Shown in pieces: positions 51,780-60,847 of a DNA stretch of 64,000 nucleotides (positions are counted from its first letter, which is position 1; every line of letters begins with the position of its first letter). Where the stretch lies: NCBI RefSeq assembly GCF_036099295.1, contig NZ_CP107976.1:9114001-9178000 (forward strand), written 5' to 3'. Origin of the DNA: Streptomyces sp. NBC_00358 (GTDB lineage Bacteria; Actinomycetota; Actinomycetes; Streptomycetales; Streptomycetaceae). The notes beneath the pieces were generated by a model. The model searched no databases. It saw only the letters and a list, made by a program, of their open reading frames with translations, and was not told where the DNA came from. The position numbers and the translations under genes are program-made.

Positions 51780-52484
51780 ATGGAACGGATCCTGGTCATC
51801 GGCGGCGCGCGGGCGCTGGGCGCGGCCGTCGCGAGGCGTGCGGCGAAAGACGGGTACGACGTTGTTGTCGGTGCCCGCGATCTGGCTGCGGCCGGCGCTC
51901 TGGCGAGCGAGATCGGTGCCACAGCGGTGCGGGTCGATCTGCAGGACGAGTCGACGCTCGCGGCCGCGGCAGAACGGCTGAAGGACGGAATCGACCACAT
52001 CGTGACGACCGGATCGGCGCCGCACGACGTTCGCGCGACCGAGCTGGATCGCGACAAACTGCTGGCCGCGTTCACGGCGAAGGTGGTCGGCCCGATGCTG
52101 GTGGCCAAGCACTTCGCACCGGTCCTGCGGCCGACCGGGTCGATGGTGCTGTTCTCCGGTGTGGTCGGCTGGCGCCCTGGGCCGGGATCACTCGTCAAGG
52201 GCGTCACCAACGGCGCGGTCGAGTACGCCGCGCGTCACCTGGCGGCGGATCTGGCGCCCGTACGGGTCAATGCCGTCTCGCCCGGTGTCGTGGACTCCGG
52301 CGCATGGGATCGCCTCGGTGACAAGAAGACCGCCTTGCTGAGCAAGAGCGCGGACGGGACCTTCGTCGGACGCCACGGCGCGGCCGACGACGTCGTCGAC
52401 ACGGTGATGTGGCTCCTGCGTGCGGGTTTCGTCTCCGGCGAGACGATCCACATCGAGGGCGGCGCCCGCCACAAGTCCGCCTGA
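51780..52484 (+). CDS. Short-chain dehydrogenase/reductase
   Basis: A 234-residue SDR. The cofactor motif is unusual (VIGGARALGAAVARRAAKDG, in place of TGxxxGIG), and the active-site Tyr-x-x-x-Lys is not clear (VTNGAVEYAARHLAADLAPV). It may therefore be an atypical or NmrA-like sensor-type SDR. The C-terminus GFVSGETIHIEGGARH is SDR-like. AAAGGGAG precedes the ATG. Controlled by the divergent HxlR regulator. Confidence 0.82.
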   Translation: MERILVIGGARALGAAVARRAAKDGYDVVVGARDLAAAGALASEIGATAVRVDLQDESTLAAAAERLKDGIDHIVTTGSAPHDVRATELDRDKLLAAFTAKVVGPMLVAKHFAPVLRPTGSMVLFSGVVGWRPGPGSLVKGVTNGAVEYAARHLAADLAPVRVNAVSPGVVDSGAWDRLGDKKTALLSKSADGTFVGRHGAADDVVDTVMWLLRAGFVSGETIHIEGGARHKSA

Positions 52485-52539
52485 TCGGCGCCGGCGTCCG
52501 CAAGCCGTGCGAGGCAGTGCTCGTGGGCTGGTGCCGCAT

Positions 52540-52960
52540 TGGACAACGTTCGCCCTATGGCGCCGCTGGCAACTCGTCGAGTTGTAGGCCTTGTCGGCGA
52601 TGTCCTGGTCTGGCCGGCAGCGTGGCTGGCCAGACCAGGTGCGTGGGGCCCGAACCCATTCCGTTCCAGGGGGCCTGTGCGCAGATGCTGCCGTGGCGTT
52701 GGCCAGGTGCCAGCAGGATGGCAAGGGGCACCCGAGGCCGTCACAGGCGAGGTGGATCTTGGTGGCCAGTCGGCCTCGGGATGGGGCGAGGGCGTGATCG
52801 TCTGGTTCGTACGGCTGGTGGTTCCTCCTTGTCGGCCCGTGGCAGTAGCGTGCTGGTGGGAGTCGGAGAGGAGGCAGCCGTTCTGTTCCTCGGCGATGCC
52901 GATGGAGGGGTTGCCGACCGGGGGTCAGGGATCCGCGACGTCATGGTTGGGCAGTATCGG
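52540..52960 (-). pseudogene. Degraded IS5-family transposase
   Basis: Minus-strand pieces in shifting frames include HATATGRQGGTTSRTNQTIT (the RAHQHATGGRKGG...DEPDDHA region) and TWSGQPRCRPDQDIADKAYN (the GRPRTRPDRVLADKAYSS region). Multiple frameshifts; no intact ORF. Confidence 0.6.
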
Positions 52961-53411
52961 GATCGCGCCTGTTCGAGGTTCCAGTGGACATCGGAGGCCA
53001 GCCAGACGGGTTGCGCGCCAACTGATCCGCATTGGTCTCCATGAGGTCATGGAACGAACGGCGCTCACCGACTCCACGGGGTCACGCGAGGTCACCCCGG
53101 TTGGTTTCAGCCCCAGCGCACGGAGCCGTCTCTCCTGGTTTCCGCAGCGACCGTCCCGTCTCAAAAGATCTGGTTCGGCCCCAGGGTGGTGAGCTGCGGC
53201 GACCGGATCGATTGAGACGCCCTACCGATCGGTCCCCTTCAGCTGAGACAGAGACCGCCGAGGGGCAGCGGTCGCGGCGCACCGGCCCAGGTACCGCGCG
53301 GGCGTGACCTGCCGCAGGGAAGGCCGAGTGTTTCTCACCGAAGACGGAGCGGAGGATCTTGCGAGGCAGCGCCTCCGGCCGTTGTCAGTGCTTGCAGGCA
53401 GGATCACGGGT
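52961..53411. other. No supported gene
   Basis: About 450 bases between the IS5 relic and the YunG-Nudix gene. Frames on both strands are open but none is convincing. May hold the promoter of the downstream gene. Confidence 0.4.
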
Positions 53412-54359
53412 ATGACGCCGTTGCTTCTTTCCGACATCGAACAAGCCGTTCGCAGCAGTTGGAGTGCCGAGACGTGCACGCCTGAGTTCCGATCGCGCTG
53501 GACCGCGGACAACCCGGCTCGGGACCAGTGCGGGGTGACCGCCATGGTGCTCAAGGACCTGCTGGGAGGCGAGCTGATCCGCGGGGAGGTCCACGTCGAC
53601 GGAGAGCGTGTGGACTACCACTGGTGGAACCGCCTGGGCATGGGCATTGAGGTCGATCTCACCCGCGAGCAGTTCGGGCCGGAGGAGACCGTCACTGGCG
53701 GCATCGTCATTCCCCGGCCGCCCGTGACCGAGTGGCGCAGGCTCCGTGAGGAGTACGAGCTTCTGCGTGACCGAGTCTTGGAGAAGCTCAATCGGCGGCA
53801 GGTATCCGCCTCTGTGGTCGCACCTCGGCAGCCACTCGTGGAGCGCGAGGATGAGATGGTCGAGCGGGTCGACGAGCATGACCAGGTCGTGGCGGTGGTC
53901 GGCCGGGGCGAGGCCGTTCGCCATGGTTGGTTGCATCGGATCGCCGTGACGGTGTCCCGGGACCGGGAAGGCCGGATCCTCGTGCAACGCCGTTCCGAGC
54001 ACCTCGGTCGGTTCCCCGGGCACTACGAGGTAGCGTCCGGCGGTGCCGTTGCCGCGGGTGAGTCCTACGAGGAAGCCGCATCGCGTGAACTGGCCGAGGA
54101 ACTGGGCGTTCGAGCGCCGGTCCGCTTCATCGTGAAGTTCCTGAACCGCAGCGGGCTCAGTCCCCATTGGCTTGCCGTGCACGAGGCCGTCGTGTCGGAC
54201 GATCTGAATCCCGACCCGGACGAGGTGGTGTGGCACGGCTGGCTGTCGGAGCCCGAGCTCCGCCGGTCGATGCGGGAGAACCTGTTCACTCCGGATAGCC
54301 ATGACATTTTGAGCCACTACTTTGCCGCCGTGGACCGGGGATCCGTCCGACCGCGTTGA
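53412..54359 (+). CDS. YunG-like domain fused to a Nudix hydrolase
   Basis: A 315-residue two-domain protein. The N-terminal ~115 residues resemble YunG-type proteins (SSWSAETCTPEFRSRWTADN, QCGVTAMVLKDLLGGELIRG, VDYHWWNRLGMGIEVDLTRE), with a conserved Cys and His as in a papain-like or transglutaminase-like fold. The C-terminal domain (about 165-305) has an intact Nudix box, GGAVAAGESYEEAASRELAE then ELGV (about 209-232), for hydrolysis of a nucleoside diphosphate derivative. The joining segment is charged (VEREDEMVERVDEHD). Ribosome site is weak. The fusion suggests a shared nucleotide- or modification-related role, which is inference. Confidence 0.85.
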   Translation: MTPLLLSDIEQAVRSSWSAETCTPEFRSRWTADNPARDQCGVTAMVLKDLLGGELIRGEVHVDGERVDYHWWNRLGMGIEVDLTREQFGPEETVTGGIVIPRPPVTEWRRLREEYELLRDRVLEKLNRRQVSASVVAPRQPLVEREDEMVERVDEHDQVVAVVGRGEAVRHGWLHRIAVTVSRDREGRILVQRRSEHLGRFPGHYEVASGGAVAAGESYEEAASRELAEELGVRAPVRFIVKFLNRSGLSPHWLAVHEAVVSDDLNPDPDEVVWHGWLSEPELRRSMRENLFTPDSHDILSHYFAAVDRGSVRPR

Positions 54360-54499
54360 TCGTCTTCGTTATGGCACCACGGACCTTCGACGGGGTCGGG
54401 ATCTTGGAGTCGCGCGTTCTTGCGGAGCTCGGAGAGCTTGTCGCGGGAAGAGTTTGAGCACGTCCGGCGTATCTGTTTGCTGCGGCCCGGTTGGAGGGA

Positions 54500-54601
54500 G
54501 CCGGCGCAGGCTGTCGGGTGCTGCGGGAGCAGCGGGGGTGCCAGGGCTGCTCGGGCGAGGAAGTCATCGACATCCTCCGTGAGTTGCCAGTCAGGGGGCA
54601 T
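54500..54601 (-). pseudogene. N-terminal relic of a GNAT acetyltransferase
   Basis: ATG at 54601 starts MPPDWQLTEDVDDFLARA, the typical start of a Streptomyces GNAT protein (WTLTEDLDDFLARAG...), then continues into unrelated low-complexity sequence. The acetyl-CoA-binding core is missing. Confidence 0.5.
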
Positions 54602-54729
54602 GGTTCATGATCCCTGATGTACTCAACTCGGCGAAGCGGTTTGGTCAGAGGTGCATCGTCACCACGGCTGGTGCAACGCCTTTCAGCCAAGTGATCTAGC
54701 TGCCCCTGATCAGCCAAGAGTTTCCTCGT

Positions 54730-54829
54730 CTACCGGCTGTTCCGCGGGCTTGTTCGGGTCAGGCGTCGGGTCATCATGGTGATGAGCGCCCAGGTCAGGT
54801 TGGCTTCGGAGTGCTGGGGGCAGTACGGG
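54730..54829 (-). pseudogene. C-terminal relic of an IS transposase
   Basis: The minus strand reads CPQHSEANLTWALITMMTRR then LTRTSPRNSR and TAG. This matches the C-terminus of IS5/DDE-type transposases (HSEAxLTWAxITLMTRRLT). Only ~32 codons remain. Confidence 0.6.
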
Positions 54830-55039
54830 GCCTCCCGTGAGGGGTGGACACGCTGATACAGGATCTACTTGATCCTCAGGACGTGAGAAGGCCGCCAGCG
54901 AGGATGAAGGACCACTCGGTTGAGTTCAACTGGCGGCAACCGGGCTCGAACCAGCGCGAGAAGCTGTCCTGGGACCTCGTGATCACACCCCGTTGGCGTA
55001 TGTTCCGCAGATGCTCGGGCGCTCGTCTAGGCTGCCGGG

Positions 55040-55483
55040 GTGGGGTTTGAGCTGCGGGAGCGGTGGGGCGCGAATCCGTTGTGGGCGAGATGGGTTCTCG
55101 CGGTGTACTTGGTCGGTCTGACTGAGGGCACGGGTTCCCACGTTGCAGATCTGGTGCGTGGCGGCATCCACGCCTATGCGGCGTTTCCACAACTTCCTCT
55201 GCAGGCGTTCTTCGTGAGCTTGGTGCTCCTCGATCCACTGGCTGCCGTGCTGGTGGGACTTGTGCGGCGGGAAGGCATCTGGCTGGCAAACGCTGTGATG
55301 GTGACGGACGGCAGCGCGAACTGGTGGGGCAACCGGCACTGGCTGCGGGATGATCCCGCACAGCTCCTATGCCTGTTGCCCATCACCTTCTTCGGCCTGT
55401 TCGTCGCCGCGTTCGCGGTTCCCCTGCATCGCACGGTTGCCGGGGCAGAGAGCAGGCCGAAGGCGGCCCTGCCGTCTGCCTGA
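55040..55483 (+). CDS. Hypothetical multi-pass membrane protein
   Basis: A 147-residue product with about four hydrophobic segments (WVLAVYLVGLTEG, FPQLPLQAFFVSLVLLDPLA, WLANAVMVTDG, LLCLLPITFFGLFVAAFAV). GTG start. No family recognised; possibly a small integral membrane protein of DUF-type. Stands alone between IS relics and the SDR gene. Confidence 0.68.
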   Translation: MGFELRERWGANPLWARWVLAVYLVGLTEGTGSHVADLVRGGIHAYAAFPQLPLQAFFVSLVLLDPLAAVLVGLVRREGIWLANAVMVTDGSANWWGNRHWLRDDPAQLLCLLPITFFGLFVAAFAVPLHRTVAGAESRPKAALPSA

Positions 55484-55657
55484 CGGCTCACGATGCCTAA
55501 CGGCCGTTGCCGGCCCCAGGGGCGCCGGCGACTGCATTCGCTGTTCACCACCCGTCGTCGAGTGAGTGGACAGTTTCCTGCCCACCGGGCTGCCCGTCGG
55601 CTCACCTGAAGACGCCTTGGACTGTGCGTGCGGCTTCTACCTCGGCGACCCGACGCC

Positions 55658-55699
55658 CTGATCAGCACTCCTCCACCAACTTGCGCGGAGCAGGACTAG
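55658..55699 (+). repeat. 42-bp repeat, copy 1, upstream of the SDR gene
   Basis: Matches 56649-56690 at 37 of 42 bases, with the fully conserved core AACTTGCGCGGAGCAG. It ends 44 bases before the SDR start. Confidence 0.7.
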
Positions 55700-55742
55700 C
55701 CTGACAGGCCGAAGGTGATCATGGACGAGGGCGGGGTCAGTG

Positions 55743-56507
55743 ATGCAGCAGCGAGTCGCAGTGGTGTCAGGTGGCGGGACGGGCATCGGGAAGGCGATCG
55801 CACGCGAGCTCGCCGCAGCCGGGAGCCGGGTGGTCATTCTCGGTAGGCGCATCGACGTACTGGAACGAGCCCGAGCCGAGATCGACCGCGCTGTGGGAAC
55901 TCCCCGTGTGGTGCCGATCGCGGCCGACCTGACCGTCCCATCCCAGGTGAACGATGCTGCACACGCGATCGCGGACATCGGCCCGGTTGACGCCCTGGTC
56001 AATAACGCGGGAGCGGTGATCACCCAGCCCGCCGACGGGAGCCTCGACGCGCTGGCCAACGCCTGGCGACGGGACCTGGACACCAACCTGCTGACCGCTG
56101 TCCTACTCACCACCGCACTGCTCGACCACCTGCGCCGCCCAGGCGGACGGCTGGTCGTGATCAGCTCGGCCGCCGCCCAACGCGGCGGCGCCGGGCCGCA
56201 CTCGGCCGGCTCCTACGCAGCCGCCAAGGCCGCGCTGCACGGCTGGGCGTTCGGCTTGGCGCGGCAGCTGGGGCCGGACGGCATCACCGTCAATGTGCTG
56301 GCACCCGGCTACGTGTCGGACACCGAGATCTTCGGCGCGGACTGGACCCCGGAGTTCCACGCCAGCAAGATCGCCGACACCTTGGTCGGCCGTGCTGGCA
56401 CCCCCGAGGACGTCGCCACCGCCGTCAGCTACCTGACCTCCCCTGCGGCCGGCTACCTCACAGGACAGGTGATCGGCCTCAACGGCGGCGCGGTACTGGG
56501 CCGCTAG
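55743..56507 (+). CDS. SDR-family oxidoreductase
   Basis: A 254-residue classical SDR. Cofactor motif SGGGTGIGKAIA, NNAG in DALVNNAGAVITQ, catalytic Ser in VVISSAAAQRG and YAAAKAALHGWAFGL (Tyr-x-x-x-Lys). The C-terminus TSPAAGYLTGQVIGLNGGAV is typical. NAD(P)-dependent, substrate unknown. Start at ATG 55743 (GTG at 55740 is possible). The 42-bp repeat lies upstream. It is followed by the PurO-like gene, which carries a second copy of the repeat upstream. Confidence 0.9.
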   Translation: MQQRVAVVSGGGTGIGKAIARELAAAGSRVVILGRRIDVLERARAEIDRAVGTPRVVPIAADLTVPSQVNDAAHAIADIGPVDALVNNAGAVITQPADGSLDALANAWRRDLDTNLLTAVLLTTALLDHLRRPGGRLVVISSAAAQRGGAGPHSAGSYAAAKAALHGWAFGLARQLGPDGITVNVLAPGYVSDTEIFGADWTPEFHASKIADTLVGRAGTPEDVATAVSYLTSPAAGYLTGQVIGLNGGAVLGR

Positions 56508-56648
56508 CAGACCTACGGGCCCCCGGTGAGAGTCGCGATAGAGGCCACTGTCACCAGCCCCAGCACCCGGAAGCGACCTGGTCGCACCGCACGATCGCCG
56601 ACCGCGCCAGACGACACCCCGGCCGTCCAGCCACCTCCGGCAGGCCGC

Positions 56649-56690
56649 CTGATCACCACCCCTCCACGAACTTGCGCGGAGCAGCACCAG
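56649..56690 (+). repeat. 42-bp repeat, copy 2, upstream of the PurO-like gene
   Basis: Second copy of the element at 55658-55699 (37/42 identical), 115 bases before the predicted GTG at 56806. Same orientation as copy 1. Confidence 0.7.
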
Positions 56691-56805
56691 GTAGACGCGA
56701 GGATCGGGACACGATGCGACGGACAGGTGGGATGGGCCCGCATCCGCTTGGATGTCACCGCCGACTTCGCGACGCGAAGCCATCAAACGAAGGGACGCAA
56801 CCGCA

Positions 56806-57501
56806 GTGGACCTGCTGAAAGACGTACTGGCCGACAACGACTACCCCGGCCGCGGCGTGCTGTGGTGCATCACCGGCGACGGCACCACGTTCGGCGCCTA
56901 CTTCCTCACCGGGCGCAGCCCCGCCTCCCAGGCCCGCACCCTGCACCACACGACGGCCGGCGAACTGATCGTCACGCCCTCCGACGCACGCGAACACGAC
57001 CACCTCCGGCACTACGTCGCTGCCTGCCAGAGTCCTGATTGGCTGGTCTTCGGCAACGGAGAGCAGGTCTCCACCGTGGCCGACCGACTCGCCTGTGGAC
57101 AGGCTCCGCTCCAGGCCCTGGACGGTCTGGACTACGAACCCGATCCGCCGATCTTCACCCCCCGCCTGACCGTGATCGCGGACAACGAAGGCGTCCGGGC
57201 CTGGTTCGGCGCCGCCCGGCACAGCGCAGGAGACCGCACTGCCACCAACTGGCTCACCCTGCACATCAGCGACCTGCCTCCCAACCAGGGAGTGCTCATG
57301 ACGACGTACCACTCGAACGGACAGGAGGTCGCCACCGGCGCCCCGTTCACGGAGATTCGCACCACCGCCGAGACCAGCAGCGACCTCCTCGACGAGCTGT
57401 GGTCGGCGCTGCCACCTCAACTCCGCATTGCCGCGGCTGTCTTCAGGCCCGGGGACCTGGCGGGCTCCAGCATCCGACAAACCTCTCGCACACCCGTCTG
57501 A
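56806..57501 (+). CDS. PurO-like (IMP cyclohydrolase-type) protein
   Basis: A 231-residue protein resembling archaeal IMP cyclohydrolase PurO (NTN-hydrolase-like fold): YPGRGVLWCITGDGTTFGAY, FLTGRSPASQARTLHHTTAG, PDWLVFGNGEQVSTVADRLA, LDGLDYEPDPPIFTPRLTVI. Bacterial homologues are uncommon and most actinobacteria use PurH, so a purine or nucleotide-analogue side reaction is possible. GTG start with GAAGGGACG upstream. Lies 300 bases after the SDR gene. Confidence 0.72.
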   Translation: MDLLKDVLADNDYPGRGVLWCITGDGTTFGAYFLTGRSPASQARTLHHTTAGELIVTPSDAREHDHLRHYVAACQSPDWLVFGNGEQVSTVADRLACGQAPLQALDGLDYEPDPPIFTPRLTVIADNEGVRAWFGAARHSAGDRTATNWLTLHISDLPPNQGVLMTTYHSNGQEVATGAPFTEIRTTAETSSDLLDELWSALPPQLRIAAAVFRPGDLAGSSIRQTSRTPV

Positions 57502-57694
57502 CGTTCCTCCTGCCGAGCCCGAAGGCTCAACACGGGAGAATTCCGCTTACCAAGACATCTACGGAGCGCAGGGCGCAGGGCAGGGGCTGGGACTTACGTG
57601 GCCACAGTCCGAGGGGAATTACGGGCTCTGGCGAAGATCTTGTGACGGCCAGATACTCGAAAAAGGGGTGGACGCCCCCGGGATACTGGTTGCC

Positions 57695-58219
57695 GTGGCC
57701 GTCACCCAGCAGCTTGCCCGAGTCACTGCGGAGTATCTCGCCCTCTGCCGGACGCGCGCAGAGGAGTCCTCCGATGGGGATCACCAGTGGGATCCGTCGG
57801 AGGCTGACTGCCTCGACCTGGACTGGGCCCCAGTCATGCTTGAACGTGCGTGCCGGTTTGCAGGAGTCAGCGAAGTGCACCTCGCCGCGCTCAGGCAGGC
57901 CACCGACGGCGGTGTAGCAATGGATGTTGACTTCCTCAACGCTCATCCTCATGCCATCGGGCCCTTCGGACCTGCACCGGCCGCCCTTGAACCGTTGGCA
58001 GTCTGGCGAGTCTGCGGCCTGCTCGGGGAGATGGACCTCCAGGCCGTTCTGGAGGTGCTGCCGCTCGACATTCATGAGGCAGGAGCGTTGATCGGCCACG
58101 GAGCCGAAGGCCTCGGCGACGGCGCCAGAACGTATCTGATGGACCATTTCGAGGCTCTGCGAGAGTTCTATGCAGGAGCCTCGGAGCGGGGCCTTGCTGT
58201 CGTCTCATGGTGGGACTGA
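57695..58219 (+). CDS. DUF1877 family protein
   Basis: A 174-residue protein. VTQQLARVTAEYLALCRTRA, DCLDLDWAPVMLERACRFAG, LNAHPHAIGPFGPAPAALEP and LREFYAGASERGLAVVSWWD match the DUF1877 (YfbM-like) family over its full length. Function unknown. The GTG at 57695 is chosen because the family begins MGVTQQLARV-like (here VAVTQQL). It lies 193 bases after the PurO-like gene. Confidence 0.85.
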   Translation: MAVTQQLARVTAEYLALCRTRAEESSDGDHQWDPSEADCLDLDWAPVMLERACRFAGVSEVHLAALRQATDGGVAMDVDFLNAHPHAIGPFGPAPAALEPLAVWRVCGLLGEMDLQAVLEVLPLDIHEAGALIGHGAEGLGDGARTYLMDHFEALREFYAGASERGLAVVSWWD

Positions 58220-58254
58220 CGTCCCGAGGTGGGCTGTTGGCCGTCTTGCCTGCC

Positions 58255-58356
58255 TGTCTGTCCGACGGGCACGGGCAGGAGCAGTCCGCGACGAGTATGC
58301 GACGGCGGAGCAGGTCGAGGTTGGCGCGACCGTAGTCCTTCCGCTTGATCATTTTG
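58255..58356 (-). pseudogene. C-terminal relic of an ISL3-type transposase
   Basis: The minus strand reads KMIKRKDYGRANLDLLRRRI then LVADC, the characteristic ISL3-family C-terminus (RIKMIKRQMYGRAxFxLLRxRIL). No further transposase sequence upstream. Confidence 0.6.
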
Positions 58357-58439
58357 GGCCTGTCCGACGGATCACGTGACTTCGCGACTCCTGCTCGTTG
58401 GCATGCCCGTGATGCGGGAAGATCTCGCAAGCGACGACC

Positions 58440-58974
58440 GGGCCGGGTGGAAGCTGCATCTTCCGAAGTCCGGTAAGCGGGGCCGCCGTTGGGAAAGCCA
58501 CCGCAGGATCGTCCACGGGATCCCTGTGCAAGATCCACTTCGCGGGAGAGGTGGACGTCGCCCGCTGGCGCGGCTGATAGCACCGGGCCAGCGGGCCGAT
58601 GCCCCGCAACTCGTCCCTGTCGTGGACCTCATCCATGTAGGCCGGCTCGGCGGCGGGCGGGTTCGGCACGCCCTGATCGCCTCGGGGGCGACAACGCGTA
58701 CTCGTCCCGCTGCATCCGCGGCTACCTGCGTCGAGGACAGATCAGGCACACCATCCCCGAACCGAAGATCAGCGGGCCGACCGTCGCAACCGGGGCAGGA
58801 AAGGCGGACGCCCCACAGGCTTCGACACCACCATCTACAAAGGAGAACGAAGCAGAGCGAACGATCAACGCCCTCAAGGGCTCCGGTGCCGTGGCCAAGA
58901 GATACGACAACTGGGCCTACGGCATGCACACCGCCCTCATCTCGGCCGCCGTTCGGCTCTGGCTCTGGTCGTGA
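58440..58974 (+). pseudogene. Degraded IS5-family transposase
   Basis: Plus-strand pieces in two frames: KSGKRGRRWESHRRIVHGI (N-terminal), LIAPGQRADAPQLVPVVDLI (middle) and LRRGQIRHTIPEPKISG ... ERTINALKGSGAVAKRYDNW (C-terminal with the final Glu region). Frameshifts and internal deletions; non-functional. Confidence 0.8.
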
Positions 58975-59091
58975 CTACTGGGGCGAAGGGCACGATGGCA
59001 GTCCCTGCGAAGCCGTCGCCCAGTCGGTGCGCCTGTCGCCGCTGTACTCCCCACACAACAAAATCGGCCGGATCGTGACTAGGCTTCCCCC

Positions 59092-60339
59092 ATGCTGACC
59101 AGCGAAGACGAGGCTGTCAGGCGCCTGGTCGCCGGGATTGCTCCGGACCAGGTGCTCGATGTGACGGACCCGGAGTCCTGGATCGGCCTGGACATCCGTG
59201 TGCGCGAACTGGCCTGGCAATGCCCGGAGCTCTTCCATTCGAAGGCGTCGCCGTCCGGGCGACGGCTGAGGTGGAGCCCGGATGCGTCACCTCCCACGGT
59301 TACTTGGGCCCGGAAGCCCGTTGACACCGAACTCGCCCTTGCCCTTTGCCACCCCGACGGCCGGATCCGGGAGGCCGCGCTGGGCCACGCCAAGGAGCGG
59401 CCCGCGCTGCTTGCGCTGGTCGTCATCCGCTGCGCGGACTGGGCGGGGCCGGTACGAGATCGAGCCCGCGCGATTCTGGCCGAGGCGCCCCCGTACCGGC
59501 TGGCCGCGCACGCCGCGCTGATCCTGCGGGTCGGCGGCCGCTCACGGGGCGGCTTCACCCAGAACCTGCTGACCGGGGCGCTGCGCTCGGGCCCGGCCGT
59601 GCAAGTCGAGGCGTTGCTCGACAGCAGCGACCGGGCCACGGCCCGCCTCGCGCACCGCGTCGCCGTCGAGCGGCGGTTGCTCTCCATGGCGCGGCTCGCT
59701 CGGATTGCGGGCCGCCACCACGACGTCGTGGTGCAGGACCTGTGCGCCGAAGCGGCCGTGGCCGCTCTCGGCGAGGGCACCTTCGAGGAGTTCGCCGATG
59801 TTGTGGTGCCGCTGCTCGGGTCCCGGCAGCCCCGGGTCAGGTCGGCGGGGGTGACCGCCCTGCGCCGGTCCGGGCGGCACGATGATGCGGAGCCGTTCCT
59901 CACCGACCGGTCCGCCGTGGTTCGGGCGTGCGCCCGGTGGGTGCTGCGGCAGGGCGGCACGGACCCGGCGCCTCTGTACCGTGCGCTGTGCGCCGACCCC
60001 GCGGGCCGGCCCGCCGCCGCGGTGGGCCTCGGCGAGTGCGGGACGCCCGAGGACGCGGACCGGATTCGGGCTCTCCTCACGCACCCGGTCCCCGGCGTAC
60101 GTGCCTGCTCGGTGGCCGGGCTGAGGGCCCTGGATGCGGTGCGCGTCGATGACGTACGACCGCTCTTGGACGACCCGTCGGCGGCGGTGGTCCGGCAGGC
60201 GACCGCAGCCCTGTTGCCGTGGGCCGACCGCGTACCGCAGGAACTGCTGTGCGAGCTGCCGACCGAGGATCGTCCGCGTCACCAGCGGGTTGCGGCGATA
60301 CGGCTGCTGCGGGCCGTCGGGGTGCATGTCCAACTGTGA
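59092..60339 (+). CDS. HEAT-repeat protein
   Basis: A 415-residue all-alpha protein with repeated HEAT/PBS-lyase-like units: TELALALCHPDGRIREAALG, VVVPLLGSRQPRVRSAGVTA, LTDRSAVVRACARWVLRQGG, LLTHPVPGVRACSVAGLRAL, LLDDPSAAVVRQATAALLPW. No signal peptide or catalytic motif. Probably a protein-protein interaction scaffold. ATG start with a weak ribosome site, just after the IS5 relic. Confidence 0.78.
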   Translation: MLTSEDEAVRRLVAGIAPDQVLDVTDPESWIGLDIRVRELAWQCPELFHSKASPSGRRLRWSPDASPPTVTWARKPVDTELALALCHPDGRIREAALGHAKERPALLALVVIRCADWAGPVRDRARAILAEAPPYRLAAHAALILRVGGRSRGGFTQNLLTGALRSGPAVQVEALLDSSDRATARLAHRVAVERRLLSMARLARIAGRHHDVVVQDLCAEAAVAALGEGTFEEFADVVVPLLGSRQPRVRSAGVTALRRSGRHDDAEPFLTDRSAVVRACARWVLRQGGTDPAPLYRALCADPAGRPAAAVGLGECGTPEDADRIRALLTHPVPGVRACSVAGLRALDAVRVDDVRPLLDDPSAAVVRQATAALLPWADRVPQELLCELPTEDRPRHQRVAAIRLLRAVGVHVQL

Positions 60340-60508
60340 CGCGCGACCTGGACGGGATCCGCCGGTCAGGTCGTGAAGTTCGGATACGGGAGTCGATGCA
60401 GATCGGTCGACGTCGCGGGGTGGGACGATGCCGCGGCGATGCCGCTCCTGGGACCCTGATGCGCCAAGTCGGCGGGGATCCTGTTGTGGAGAGCGGGAAC
60501 TCGCCTTT

Positions 60509-60832
60509 TTAGTGTTTCGCCGCGCTGGTTCTGGCGCCGAGTGCGGTGTAGAGGTCTGTCCAGCGCCGGTCGGTGCCGGTTGATGGTTTGCCGTCGCAGA
60601 AGGCTTTGGCTCCGTTGGCCGTGTAGTAGCGCAGCATCTGCAGGAGGGCCGCGGTGTCGGCCTTGGCGCCCGCGGTGTATCTGCTGCCGGGCGGCTGTTT
60701 CTGGTGGACTCGGCACACGGGGGTGGGGTCGTTGGCCTGTGTGTCCAGTGCGCCGTCGGCCGAGGCGCCGCATCCGCTGAGTGCGAGGGCGCTGAGCAGG
60801 GCGGCGACGGGGGCGATCGGTCGGCGTGCCAT
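60509..60832 (-). CDS. Small lipoprotein
   Basis: A 107-residue exported protein with lipobox ALSGC (Cys21). The mature part has two further Cys residues that could pair (PVCRVHQKQ, AFCDGKPSTG). GGGAG precedes the ATG, 15 bases after the transporter stop, so it is co-transcribed with the nickel/cobalt-type transporter. A metal-binding accessory role is inference. Confidence 0.8.
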   Translation of the reverse strand: MARRPIAPVAALLSALALSGCGASADGALDTQANDPTPVCRVHQKQPPGSRYTAGAKADTAALLQMLRYYTANGAKAFCDGKPSTGTDRRWTDLYTALGARTSAAKH

Positions 60833-60847
60833 GGGATCTCCCGGGTG

